Source: Acidihalobacter yilgarnensis (GTDB taxonomy: Bacteria; Pseudomonadota; Gammaproteobacteria; DSM-5130; Acidihalobacteraceae). Taken from it: a stretch of DNA of 64,000 nt. The stretch lies in assembly GCF_001753245.1 (NCBI RefSeq), contig NZ_CP017415.1:1020501-1084500 (forward strand), in the 5' to 3' direction. The position numbers and the translations under genes are program-made. Shown piece by piece: positions 48,431 to 56,685 of the stretch. The notes beneath the pieces were generated by a model that searched no databases, had not been told where the DNA came from, and saw nothing but the letters and a program-made list of their open reading frames with translations. The stretch's first letter is position 1, and each line of letters opens with the position of its first letter.

Positions 48431-49120
48431 TCAGTCGTGCAGGTTGGGTGCGGCTGCGAGTGTTCTGAGCCCTGGCACATCAAGCAGGCGGAGGCTGCGA
48501 GCGTGCATTTCGATCAGGCCGCGGCGCTGCAGTTCGCCGAGCAGTCGCGAGAGTGTTTCCGGCTTGATGGCGAGGTGCGCGGCGACCACGGATTTGGAGG
48601 CCGGGAGTTGAAGGGCGTCGCCGGATTCCGCGAGTGCTAGCAGGTAGGCGATCAGCCGATAGTGCGCACTTTCGAGCGTCTGCGCCTCGACTTCGGCCAG
48701 CAGACCCTGGATACGCCGCGTCTGTTGCGCGAGCAGGGCAATGCAGGTCGATGGCGCATCGAGCAGGAGGCCGCGGAATGTTGCAGCATCGACAGCCCAG
48801 ACTTCACTGGCTTCGAGGGACTGGGCGCTGACTGGGTAAACGGCCTGCTCCATGAAGGCGATACCCTCGGCGAAGGTGCCGCCAGGCGATACGATGCTCA
48901 TAACCTTTTCTTCGCCCTGGCGCGAGAGCATGAATAGCTTGATGCGTCCGGTGCGCAACAGAAAAAATTCCGCCGCCGGGGCGCCGGCATGGAACAGCGG
49001 CTCGTCGCGTTCAAGTTTATGGCGATGCGTGTGACGCGCCAGCACGTCGATTTGCCGTTGATCCAGCGTGGCGAACAGACCCACTTCTTGCAGGTTTTCG
49101 ATCATTCGATCCGTTTCCAT
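48431..49120 (-). CDS. dnr: Crp/Fnr-family regulator, Dnr-like
   Basis: This 229-residue regulator has a cyclic-nucleotide-type beta barrel (residues about 20-130: DEPLFHAGAPAAEFFLLRTG, MSIVSPGGTFAEGIAFM). A C-terminal winged helix follows (LPASKSVVAAHLAIKPETLS, RLLGELQRRGLIEMHA). The N-terminal cysteines that bind the Fe-S cluster of FNR are absent, so it belongs with Dnr/Nnr proteins, which sense NO with haem. The recognition helix ETLSR keeps the Glu and Arg that read TTGAT half-sites. A box at 49254-49267 lies between this gene and the divergent globin operon. Its likely targets are the five boxes in this window. Confidence 0.85.
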   Translation of the reverse strand: METDRMIENLQEVGLFATLDQRQIDVLARHTHRHKLERDEPLFHAGAPAAEFFLLRTGRIKLFMLSRQGEEKVMSIVSPGGTFAEGIAFMEQAVYPVSAQSLEASEVWAVDAATFRGLLLDAPSTCIALLAQQTRRIQGLLAEVEAQTLESAHYRLIAYLLALAESGDALQLPASKSVVAAHLAIKPETLSRLLGELQRRGLIEMHARSLRLLDVPGLRTLAAAPNLHD

Positions 49121-49253
49121 ACGATGAATTGCCTGACCGTAGAGGCAATCACGGTAATGCCTAGAGGTCCGGCGTCAGTCTATACGCATCGTGCTTTGCT
49201 TGCGTGTAAGGGCCTGCGCTGACTAGGGTGTTGACGCGTGAGTTTTTCAGATA

Positions 49254-49267
49254 TTGATCTGGGTCAA
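49254..49267 (+). promoter_or_regulatory. Dnr-type box upstream of the globin-hemerythrin operon
   Basis: TTGAT-CTGG-GTCAA has the exact Dnr/Nnr pattern TTGAT-N4-GTCAA. It is centred 80 bases before the globin start, giving a predicted transcription start near 49302 if placed at -41.5. It could also influence dnr on the other strand. Confidence 0.8.
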
Positions 49268-49340
49268 TGCCGCCTCGGTGGGGCGACTGCCAAGCTGATG
49301 CCGTATGGTCGAATGGGTATTGTGCCGGATGGGAGGCGAT

Positions 49341-49778
49341 GTGGAATTCACACTGAATGAGGATGCCGATAAGCGAGATGCGCGCACACGCCCGGTTCGG
49401 ACGAGGCGCCCTGGTGCCGAAAGGATCGGGCTGGCCGCGATACGTGAGGTGGTCGATCGATTCTATGAACGGATTCAATGCGATCCCATGCTTGCATCGC
49501 GCTTCGCCACCGTGGAGGACTGGGATACACACAAGGCACGGCTTACGCATTTCTGGTGGGTCGCCCTGGGTGGCCCGGCCTACGCACCTTATCGTTATCG
49601 GGTGGTGGAAAAGCATCGCGACATTGGAGTTACGCGTGTGGAAATTGAACGTTGGCTTGAAATTTTTTCCGAATGCGTGCGGGCACAATTACCGGAGTCA
49701 CTGGCAACGCGCTGGTTGCATCGTGCGAGGGCGATGAGCGCTTCGCTGGCGCAGGTGGCAGGAGAGGGTTTGGTATGA
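49341..49778 (+). CDS. Group 3 truncated hemoglobin
   Basis: This 145-residue globin has the group 3 signature THFWWVALGGPAYAPYRYRV followed by VEKHRDIGVTRVEIERWLEI, in which the His is the proximal haem ligand. Such globins in denitrifiers and microaerophiles bind O2 and NO and are linked to nitrosative stress. The GTG at 49341 is chosen because GGGAGG stands six bases upstream and earlier in-frame ATGs lie close to the predicted transcription start. The stop overlaps the next gene (ATGA). The position after a Dnr box supports a role in NO handling. Confidence 0.87.
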   Translation: MEFTLNEDADKRDARTRPVRTRRPGAERIGLAAIREVVDRFYERIQCDPMLASRFATVEDWDTHKARLTHFWWVALGGPAYAPYRYRVVEKHRDIGVTRVEIERWLEIFSECVRAQLPESLATRWLHRARAMSASLAQVAGEGLV

Positions 49779-50314
49779 AATTCCCTTCTCCGGCCGCCAG
49801 CTTTGACGATCCACTGGGATTGCTGAGAGATTGCCATCAGCGTATGGAGGGTTTTTGCGAGACTCTGGAGCGCTTGCAGGTACATGTGCGGGCGCACGGT
49901 GTCGATGACGAAGCGCGAGCCGCCATCGCGCGAATTCAGGCCTATTTCAACCACGCCGCGCTGCATCATCACGCCGATGAAGAGGCTGATCTATTGCCCT
50001 TGCTGCATTTGCGCGCAGTGACGCACGAGGCGCAGATGGCGGTGACGGGTTGGGCTGCGCGTATCGATACAGATCATCGGGCCCTGGCGGCGTCCTGGGC
50101 AAAGTTGCGCGATGAATTGACGGCGTTGACCGATGGTCATCGCACTGGCCCATCTGAGTCCGCGGCATTCGTCGCCATGACACGGGCGCATTATCGTTTC
50201 GAGGACGAGTCTGTATTTCCGCTGGCGAGCACGCTGCTGACGGCTGATGATCGCGTGGCGCTGGGGCAGAGTATGGCACGCCGGCGCCGTGCCGGCCTTG
50301 CGGAGAATGTCTGA
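49775..50314 (+). CDS. Hemerythrin HHE-domain protein
   Basis: This 179-residue, cytoplasmic, all-helical protein carries the hemerythrin-type diiron pattern: LLRDCHQRMEGFCETLERL, YFNHAALHHHADEEADLLPL, then DTDHRALAASWAKLRDEL and ARAHYRFEDESVFPLAST (here TRAHYRFEDESVFPLA), with the His and Glu residues expected to bind iron. It starts within the globin stop codon and is followed at once by another hemerythrin-containing gene. Related proteins (RIC/YtfE, hemerythrin NO sensors) repair Fe-S clusters or sense NO or O2. The precise role here is inferred from the Dnr-controlled operon. Confidence 0.85.
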   Translation: MKFPSPAASFDDPLGLLRDCHQRMEGFCETLERLQVHVRAHGVDDEARAAIARIQAYFNHAALHHHADEEADLLPLLHLRAVTHEAQMAVTGWAARIDTDHRALAASWAKLRDELTALTDGHRTGPSESAAFVAMTRAHYRFEDESVFPLASTLLTADDRVALGQSMARRRRAGLAENV

Positions 50315-50315
50315 T

Positions 50316-51323
50316 ATGAACGTTCCCGAGAATCAGGCGCACTGTGTGCGCAAGCCGGCGCTGTTATTACCCGCCGGATATGAATCATTCAACCGGACAC
50401 CCGATTTTGACCGCTATACGATGCCGCCAGGATTGGCTGAGTCGCATCGCACCACGCGAGGCGTTTGGGCTGAAATCGTGATCGAACACGGCAATCTGCG
50501 TTACGAGTGGCTCGACGGTTCCGGCGAGCATTGGCAGCTCGCAGCCGGCGAGATCGGTGTGATTCCCGCAGATTTGCCGCATCGGGTCGAACCGATGAGC
50601 GATGACACGCGCTTTTACCTGCGCCTGTATCGAGAGGCGCGGCTGCAGGGGGATAGAGCGTCGGCTTCGTGCAAGGCCCTGCGGTATCCGCTGGACTTGC
50701 GCCAGTTCCCACGGCCGCTCCGCGAGCATGAATTATTCGCCGCATTTGACGCGTTGTCGCCGGGGCAGTCGCTGTCGTTCGTCGATGACCGAGACACGCG
50801 TGCGTTACTTGAGCACTTCGCCGCGTCGCGTCGGCACCGTTTTTTATGGTTGCCGCAGGCCAATACGATCGGTCGCTGGGCAGTTTGCCTGTATCGGCGC
50901 GAGCCGCTGTCGTCGCCTCGCGTGGGCGAGGTGTTACAGGCGGACCATGCGCGTATCGACGAATTGCTCGATATCGCCACGGAACAAATGGCGGCCGGCC
51001 AGCGCGGCGGTGAGTCGCTGGATGATTTGATCTGGGGGCTGCGTCGACATATCCGTTTCGAGGAGCAGCGATTTTTCCCGTTGTTTCTGAGCTGCGGTGG
51101 CGCCGAGCCGCCGATTCGGGTGATGCTCGCGGAGCATGGTGCCATTGAGACGTATTTGTGTCGTTTGGAGAATGCACCTGAGGATGCCAAGGCGTTGGCT
51201 GAGCTTCGTCAGCTGCTCGGACAGCATAATTTTAAAGAGGAAGGCGTGCTCTACCCCATGCTCAATGCCTATCTTGAGGGGCGCGATGAGCCGCTGGTCG
51301 AGGATCTCTTCGCCAGTCTGTGA
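50316..51323 (+). CDS. Three-domain fusion: DUF1971, DUF2249 and hemerythrin
   Basis: This 335-residue protein joins three domains. Residues about 12-95 resemble the DUF1971/TehB-like cupin (LLLPAGYESFNRTPDFDRYT, EIGVIPADLPHRVEP). Residues about 118-190 resemble DUF2249 (PRPLREHELFAAFDALSPGQ and HRFLWLPQ). Residues about 208-325 form a hemerythrin domain (VLQADHARIDELLDIATEQM, RRHIRFEEQRFFPLFLS, LAEHGAIETYL, GQHNFKEEGVLYPMLN). The ATG at 50316 is preferred for its spacing from GGAG and lies two bases after the previous stop. All three domains are known from genes near NO and nitrite metabolism in denitrifiers, usually as separate proteins. The reaction is unknown. Confidence 0.82.
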   Translation: MNVPENQAHCVRKPALLLPAGYESFNRTPDFDRYTMPPGLAESHRTTRGVWAEIVIEHGNLRYEWLDGSGEHWQLAAGEIGVIPADLPHRVEPMSDDTRFYLRLYREARLQGDRASASCKALRYPLDLRQFPRPLREHELFAAFDALSPGQSLSFVDDRDTRALLEHFAASRRHRFLWLPQANTIGRWAVCLYRREPLSSPRVGEVLQADHARIDELLDIATEQMAAGQRGGESLDDLIWGLRRHIRFEEQRFFPLFLSCGGAEPPIRVMLAEHGAIETYLCRLENAPEDAKALAELRQLLGQHNFKEEGVLYPMLNAYLEGRDEPLVEDLFASL

Positions 51324-51569
51324 TGACGCGCACCCTTGATGGCGCAGGGCATTGTGAGCGAAGCAATTTCGCGACGGCCAGAAAATCGGTGTGTCCCCTA
51401 TCCGGCCGTACGCGGATACGGGACAATGCTCGAATCACATGCTAGCGGTAGCGCCCGGTGGATCAATGAACGCTGTTGTAAGACGTATCCATACATTATG
51501 CAGATCCTCACGCCGACACTCCCGGCCGAGGCGCCATGAGGGAGCCTGTCAGCGCATTGCGGATTCACA

Positions 51570-52328
51570 GTGGCCGATGTGCCGGTGACGAGCGATTTCC
51601 CGGTTGCCTTGGTTACGGGCTCCACCTCGGGTATCGGCGAGGCGATAGCGCGTCGCCTCGCTCGCGAGGGCATGGCGGTCGTTTTGCACTCGCGCGAATC
51701 GACGGCGGCAGGGCGCGCCTTGGCGGCCGAACTGGGGCAAGCCGCTTATGTGCAGGCCGATCTGATGCTGGATGCCGATCGGGTCCGCCTGATTCGGGAG
51801 GCGGTGGGCATCTGGGGGCGTCTCGATGTGCTGGTCAACAATGCCGGATCGAGTCGGGTCATTCCGCATGCGGATCTCGTCGCTGCGACGCCAGAGGTGT
51901 GGCAGCTTTTGTACGAAATCAATGTGGTGGCGCCCTTTCGTTTGGTGGCCGAGGCCGAGTCTGCATTGCGCGAGGCCGCCCGACGTGGCCGACCCGGCTG
52001 CGTGGTGAATATCAGTTCCCATGCCGGCGTGCGGCCTAAGGGAGCGTCGATCCCGTATGCCGCCACGAAGGCAGCGCTGAACCATGTGACCCGTTTGCTT
52101 GCCTTGTCGCTGGCACCAGACGTGCGCATCAACGCGGTCGCACCGGGTTTGGTCGACACGCCGATGACCGTGGATTGGACGGAGGCCCGGGAAGTCTGGC
52201 GAACGCGCGCGCCCATGCAGCGGGCGGCCAGCCCGGACGATATCGCGCAAGCGGTCGCGCTGCTGGTGGCCTCTGATTATCTGACGGGTGAGATACTGCT
52301 TTCAGATGGTGGCTTGAATCTGACGTGA
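51570..52328 (+). CDS. Short-chain dehydrogenase/reductase
   Basis: This classical SDR has 252 residues: cofactor-binding ALVTGSTSGIGEAIARRLAR near the N-terminus, LDVLVNNAGSS, catalytic Ser in CVVNISSHAGVRP, the YAATK Tyr/Lys pair, and INAVAPGLVDTPMT. The C-terminus GEILLSDGGLNLT is also typical. The start is GTG at 51570; no ATG alternative and no clear binding site are seen. It is separated from the hemerythrin fusion by about 246 bases containing only a small inverted repeat (TATCCG and CGGATA near 51408-51428). The substrate cannot be predicted; FabG-like activity and other alcohol or ketone substrates are all possible. Confidence 0.85.
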   Translation: MADVPVTSDFPVALVTGSTSGIGEAIARRLAREGMAVVLHSRESTAAGRALAAELGQAAYVQADLMLDADRVRLIREAVGIWGRLDVLVNNAGSSRVIPHADLVAATPEVWQLLYEINVVAPFRLVAEAESALREAARRGRPGCVVNISSHAGVRPKGASIPYAATKAALNHVTRLLALSLAPDVRINAVAPGLVDTPMTVDWTEAREVWRTRAPMQRAASPDDIAQAVALLVASDYLTGEILLSDGGLNLT

Positions 52329-52554
52329 AGACGATAAATTACGTGTATCTGAATCAAGTCGGCTCGGTCTGTAACGCCGCGCCTAGGCAGTAGCGTGACG
52401 GATATTTTGGCGGGATAGCCGGAAACGGACGGGCTGAGCAGCCATACTCCCCTCATAGCGTGGCAATGAATGCGATGAATCGCAGCCCACAGTCGTCCAT
52501 GCTTGGTATGTTCAGTAAGACTCTGGCATGCTACGCCGCCCGCATGAAGACACC

Positions 52555-53412
52555 ATGAAAACTCCCAAGCGAATCCAGCCACTGGTTGATGATGGCCTCG
52601 TTGATGAAGTCATCCGCTCATTGATGAGCGGCAAGGAGGCTTCGGTCTATATTGTGCGCTGTGGCTCCGAAATCCGCTGCGCCAAGGTCTACAAAGACGC
52701 AAGCCAGCGTAGCTTCAAGCAGGCGACTCAGTACCAAGAGGGACGCAAATCGCGTAACAGCCGCCGAGCGCGCGCCATGGAAAAGGGCTCGCGGTTTGGC
52801 CGTGAGCAGCAGGAAACTTCATGGCATAGCGCCGAGGTCGATGCGTTGTACCGGCTGGCAGAGGCCGGCGTGCGCGTACCCCAGCCTTTCGGCTGTTTTG
52901 AGGGGGTGCTGCTGATGGAGTTGATCACCGATGTAGACGGCGATGTGGCGCCCCGTTTAAACGACGTCTCCTTGTCTCACGAACAGGCGCTTGCCGGCCA
53001 TGCGCAATTGATGAGAGACATCGTGCGTATGCTCTGTGCAGGCCTGGTGCATGGCGATCTGTCCGAATTTAATGTGCTAATGGATGCATCGGGTCCGGTC
53101 ATCATCGACCTGCCGCAGGCGGTCGACGCCGCCGCCAACAACCATGCGCAATGGATGCTTGCGAGGGATGTTGAAAGCATCACCGCTTATTATGCGCAAT
53201 CCGCCCCGGAGCTGAGCGACACGCGCTATGCACAGGAGATCTGGGCGCTCTATGAAAAGGGCGAATTGACCCCGGATGTGGCGCTGAGTGGTCGATTCGT
53301 GGAGGAAGCGACGGATGCAGATGTGGACGCAGTGCTGCAAGTGATTCAGGATGCCAGGGAAGAAGAGTTGGCCCGCAGGCAGCGTTTACTTGACTCTAAC
53401 GAATCTGATTGA
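52555..53412 (+). CDS. RIO1-type serine/threonine protein kinase
   Basis: This 285-residue protein kinase-like protein has the RIO-family hallmarks: the glycine-loop equivalent LMSGKEASVYIVRCGSEIRC, Lys in AKVYKDASQRSFKQATQYQE, the catalytic loop LVHGDLSEFNVLM and the metal-binding VIIDLPQAVD in place of DFG. Bacterial members of this family (YhcX/RioA-like in proteobacteria) have poorly known substrates, possibly ribosomal. Start 52555 (MKTPKRIQPLVDDGLVD) begins at the conserved N-terminus. It appears to be monocistronic. Confidence 0.9.
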   Translation: MKTPKRIQPLVDDGLVDEVIRSLMSGKEASVYIVRCGSEIRCAKVYKDASQRSFKQATQYQEGRKSRNSRRARAMEKGSRFGREQQETSWHSAEVDALYRLAEAGVRVPQPFGCFEGVLLMELITDVDGDVAPRLNDVSLSHEQALAGHAQLMRDIVRMLCAGLVHGDLSEFNVLMDASGPVIIDLPQAVDAAANNHAQWMLARDVESITAYYAQSAPELSDTRYAQEIWALYEKGELTPDVALSGRFVEEATDADVDAVLQVIQDAREEELARRQRLLDSNESD

Positions 53413-53871
53413 TCATGCGGTATAGAATGCGCGCCAATGCGTCATGGGCAGCTTGAGCGTGCTCAAGCGTAACCAGCACACCACCTATTGTTAAAGCCTT
53501 TTTCCCCAATGATTACCCGTCTTGGAAATCCACTTTATTGATTGTTGACAATCGTCGCCAGTCAATGTCGTCGAGACAAAAAATCAGCATTCTGGGTCGT
53601 ATCGATACTGATCGATTGGCATGCCATTGAGACAAATATATAAGCGAGAAAGCTATATATGACGGTCGGCCTTGTGGGCAGTTGTTTGTGCACAAGCGCG
53701 ATGCCATCATCAGGCAATCTTTGGCTGCAATAAAAATAAAATTATAAGATTGTGATTTTTGTTGTTTTATTTGTTTCTCAAACAACGCCTTGAAAAGTAT
53801 TCTTTTAATCCATGGTCCGTTCGGTTTGTGGGGGCATGGATGTTCTCTGGCGTGGTTGTAATCTGCGTGAC
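53413..53871. other. A/T-rich intergenic region before the radical SAM-UbiUV operon
   Basis: No gene is seen. The stretch is A/T-rich around 53700-53790 and short frames are random. The operon promoter is expected at its right end, just after the FNR/Dnr box. Confidence 0.5.
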
Positions 53872-53885
53872 TTGACTTGGATCAA
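53872..53885 (+). promoter_or_regulatory. FNR/Dnr-type box of the radical SAM-UbiUV operon
   Basis: TTGAC-TTGG-ATCAA differs from the FNR consensus at one base. Activation at -41.5 would place the transcription start near 53920, before the radical SAM start at 53948 but after the in-frame ATG at 53915, so the box supports the later start. Confidence 0.75.
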
Positions 53886-53947
53886 GGTGGTGTTCCAGGG
53901 GCGACGTATATTCGATGCTGGATTGTGTCAATAATGGATGCTTCGGC

Positions 53948-54562
53948 ATGAACGGTTCCGAGATAAATTCTACCTATGCCTATAGTCTGCACGGCAATTG
54001 TTATTTGAATGTGACTAACCGTTGCACGCTGCGTTGCCGTTTTTGTCCGAAGTTCAATGGTCAGTGGCTTGTGCAGAGCTACGGTCTTAAATTGTATCGA
54101 GAGCCAGATGTGGATGCATTAATAGATGCGGTAGGTGATGCAAGCACATGGAAAGAAGTCGTTTTTTGCGGACTGGGCGAGCCTACATTGCGTCTGGGCA
54201 CAGTGCTGGAGACGGCACGACGACTGCATGAATCAGGAGTGCGTGTGCGGCTCAATACGGATGGTCTAAGCAATCATGTGTACGGGCATGATGTGATCCC
54301 CCGGTTGGCGAATGTGATCGATGCGGTCTCGGTATCGCTCAATGCGCAGACCGCAGCTGTATATGCCGTCCATTGCCGCCCACGGGATGCAGGTGCTTAT
54401 CCGGCGGTGCTCGATTTTCTGTATCGAGCATCGGATTGTTTTGCGGAGGTGACCGCGACAGCCATCGATGGTTTGGTGGGTGTGGATATGGATACTTGTG
54501 CCGAAATCGCCGATAAAATGGGCGTGTCATTTCGGCGACGCGAGTTGGATAAAGTGGGTTGA
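53948..54562 (+). CDS. Radical SAM protein of the TatD-associated type
   Basis: This short radical SAM protein (204 residues) has the cluster motif Cys26-x3-Cys30-x2-Cys33 in NRCTLRCRFCPK, the GGE-equivalent VVFCGLGEPTLRLG and LNTDGLSNHVYG in the SAM-binding region. It resembles the family usually found next to TatD-type hydrolases, whose reaction is unknown. Here the neighbours are UbiU, UbiV and an LplA-like/DUF116 protein instead. The ATG at 53948 is preferred to one at 53915 because of the FNR/Dnr box position, though no strong ribosome binding site is present for either. Participation in anaerobic cofactor synthesis is inferred from the operon. Confidence 0.8.
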   Translation: MNGSEINSTYAYSLHGNCYLNVTNRCTLRCRFCPKFNGQWLVQSYGLKLYREPDVDALIDAVGDASTWKEVVFCGLGEPTLRLGTVLETARRLHESGVRVRLNTDGLSNHVYGHDVIPRLANVIDAVSVSLNAQTAAVYAVHCRPRDAGAYPAVLDFLYRASDCFAEVTATAIDGLVGVDMDTCAEIADKMGVSFRRRELDKVG

Positions 54563-54650
54563 TGGTTTCGTAGGGTTCGCGGAAACGCGTGTTTTTGAGA
54601 TCCATATACATCGCTTCGATGTGGCTTGTGTCATTTGATTGGTGATTGAT

Positions 54651-55664
54651 ATGTCTGTGGTAAAAATACCTGAATTGGTTTGCCCGGCCGGTAGTTTGCC
54701 CGCGTTGCGCGCGGCAGTGGATGGTGGCGCAGATGCGGTTTATTTGGGTCTTCAGAACGCGACCAATGCAAGAAATTTTCCGGGGCTTAACTTTTTTATT
54801 GAAGATATTAGGCGTGGCATAGAATATGCGCGCCAGCGAAATGCGAAGATTTTTTTGGCACTCAATACCTATCCACAGGCAGAAAACTGGGTGCAATGGA
54901 CGTCGGCGGTTGATATCGCGGCTGACTTGAATGTTGATGCCGTCATCATGGCCGATCCTGGGCTATTGTCGTACGCAGTCAAAAAATATCCGTCATTGCG
55001 CCTGCATTTGTCGGTTCAGGGATCGGCTACCAATTTGCATGCATTGACATTTTACAAAGAACATTTTGGTGTCCAGCGTGCGGTGCTACCAAGAGTGCTT
55101 TCATTGCAGCAGGTTCGTGCAATTATAAAAATTGCACCATTGGAAATAGAGGTTTTTGGGTTTGGCAGTCTGTGTGTGATGGTCGAGGGTCGATGTGCCT
55201 TGTCATCGTATGTGACGGGGGAGTCGCCGAATACACGCGGCGTGTGCTCGCCTGCGCATGCCGTGCGTTGGGAGGAGACTTCGGCCGGACGGCAGGTGCG
55301 GTTGAATGGCGTGCTGGTGGATCGATATGCCCCTGGTGAGCCGGCCGGCTACCCCACTTTATGTAAAGGACGTTACCTCGTATCGGCGAAGGCGGATTAT
55401 GCGATCGAAGAGCCGACCAGTCTTAGTGTGCTGGATATCTTGCCGGACTTGATCTCAGCTGGTGTGACGGCGATAAAGGTTGAGGGGCGTCAGCGTAGCC
55501 CGGCCTATGTCGGGCAGGTGACACAGGTGCTGAGACGGGCGCTGGATCGGTGTGGTCGTGATGCCGGGACATATCGGCCGGAGCCAGCTTGGCGGGAGAC
55601 CCTCGACAAGCTGTCGGAAGGACAGAGCCACACGCTGGGCGCACTTGATCGCCCTTGGCAGTGA
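54651..55664 (+). CDS. ubiU: Ubiquinone biosynthesis protein UbiU (U32 peptidase family)
   Basis: UbiU, with UbiV, hydroxylates the ubiquinone ring without oxygen. The protein is 337 residues. Its four Fe-S cysteines Cys175, Cys182, Cys199 and Cys238 keep exactly the spacing of the E. coli protein (7, 17 and 39). The N-terminal ELVCPAGSLPALRAAVDGGA and the VEGRCALSSYVTGESPNTRG segment are typical. The ATG at 54651 has only a weak GGTGAT upstream. It precedes ubiV by 18 bases. Oxygen-independent ubiquinone is what a facultative anaerobe needs for nitrate respiration through NarI. Confidence 0.93.
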   Translation: MSVVKIPELVCPAGSLPALRAAVDGGADAVYLGLQNATNARNFPGLNFFIEDIRRGIEYARQRNAKIFLALNTYPQAENWVQWTSAVDIAADLNVDAVIMADPGLLSYAVKKYPSLRLHLSVQGSATNLHALTFYKEHFGVQRAVLPRVLSLQQVRAIIKIAPLEIEVFGFGSLCVMVEGRCALSSYVTGESPNTRGVCSPAHAVRWEETSAGRQVRLNGVLVDRYAPGEPAGYPTLCKGRYLVSAKADYAIEEPTSLSVLDILPDLISAGVTAIKVEGRQRSPAYVGQVTQVLRRALDRCGRDAGTYRPEPAWRETLDKLSEGQSHTLGALDRPWQ

Positions 55665-55682
55665 GTATGTATGGGAGGAGAA

Positions 55683-56588
55683 ATGAAGTTAGCGTTAGGC
55701 CCTCTTGCCTATTACTGGCCGGAGCAAGTGATGCGGGATTTTTACCGACAGGTGGAATCCTGGCCTGTCGACATCGTCTACCTGGGTGAGGTCGTATGCG
55801 CAAAACGACGTAATTTTGGATTAGATGACTGGCTGGAAACAGCTGATCGATTGTCCGCCACGGGTAAGGAAATCGTGCTTTCGACTTTGGCACTGGTCGA
55901 AGCGGCTTCGGAGTTACATGCTCTTGAGCGGATATGCCGGAATGGCCGTTACCGAGTCGAAGCCAACGATATGGCCGCGGTACAGGTGTTATCCAGCGAG
56001 GCATCCTTTGTCGTGGGGCCGCATTTGAATTGCTATAACCCAGCGACTTTGGGGTTGCTGGCGGGTATGGGCGCTACCCGCTGGGTGGCACCGGTCGAAA
56101 TGTCCGCCTCCATGCTCAATGCCATACAGTTGTCAGACTTTGAGGGTGTGGAGACAGAGGTGCTCGCCTACGGTCGTCTACCACTGGCCTTTTCGGCCAG
56201 GTGCTTTACGGCTAGGGACGCTGGCATACCGAAGGATCATTGCGAATTTCGTTGCGAGAAACACCCAGATGGATTGCGCTTGAGTACTCAGGAAAATCAA
56301 CCGCTGTTTACGGTGAATGGTGTGCAATTGCAATCAGGTTTGCCCTGTAATTTACTCGATGATCTCGATACTTTACGAGATAGTGGCGTGGATGTGCTTC
56401 GATTGATGCCCCAAATGCATGGCATGGCGCAGATTGTCGAGGTGTTTCATCAAGCCATACATGGGCATGTGGGCACAATGGCGACTTTAGAGTTGCTTGA
56501 AACATTGAATCCAGATGGCTATTGCAATGGATACTGGCATGGAAACGAAGGTATGCACTGGTACCCCCCTACATTGAGAAGCGAGTAG
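55683..56588 (+). CDS. ubiV: Ubiquinone biosynthesis protein UbiV (U32 peptidase family)
   Basis: UbiV is the partner of UbiU in oxygen-independent ring hydroxylation. The 301-residue protein has the four cluster ligands Cys39 (LGEVVCAKRRNF), Cys174, Cys187 and Cys191 (SARCFTARDAGIPKDHCEFR then C), with the spacing of the E. coli protein. GGAGGAG stands directly before the ATG at 55683. The next gene, encoding an LplA-like/DUF116 fusion, follows 97 bases downstream on the same strand. Confidence 0.93.
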   Translation: MKLALGPLAYYWPEQVMRDFYRQVESWPVDIVYLGEVVCAKRRNFGLDDWLETADRLSATGKEIVLSTLALVEAASELHALERICRNGRYRVEANDMAAVQVLSSEASFVVGPHLNCYNPATLGLLAGMGATRWVAPVEMSASMLNAIQLSDFEGVETEVLAYGRLPLAFSARCFTARDAGIPKDHCEFRCEKHPDGLRLSTQENQPLFTVNGVQLQSGLPCNLLDDLDTLRDSGVDVLRLMPQMHGMAQIVEVFHQAIHGHVGTMATLELLETLNPDGYCNGYWHGNEGMHWYPPTLRSE

Positions 56589-56685
56589 CCATTGGCATTA
56601 TTGAATTGATGGCTATTTGTGGAAACAACGTTGGAGGCGATCTCACTTCAATGATTTATACAATATTTTAGCCATTTATTTCATC

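Noticed and set aside
48040-48483. Reverse frame of 147 codons between narK and dnr
   Set aside because: It overlaps dnr and its composition does not resemble a conserved protein.
48329-48640. Forward frame of 103 codons directly after the perfect FNR box with a good AAGGAGG
   Set aside because: The predicted transcription start (about 48349) lies after its ATG, most of it is antisense to dnr, and the protein has no family resemblance.
56651-56671. Six-codon frame (MIYTIF) with GGAGG upstream, just before the LplA-DUF116 gene
   Set aside because: A leader peptide is conceivable, but the spacing from GGAGG is long and nothing else supports it.
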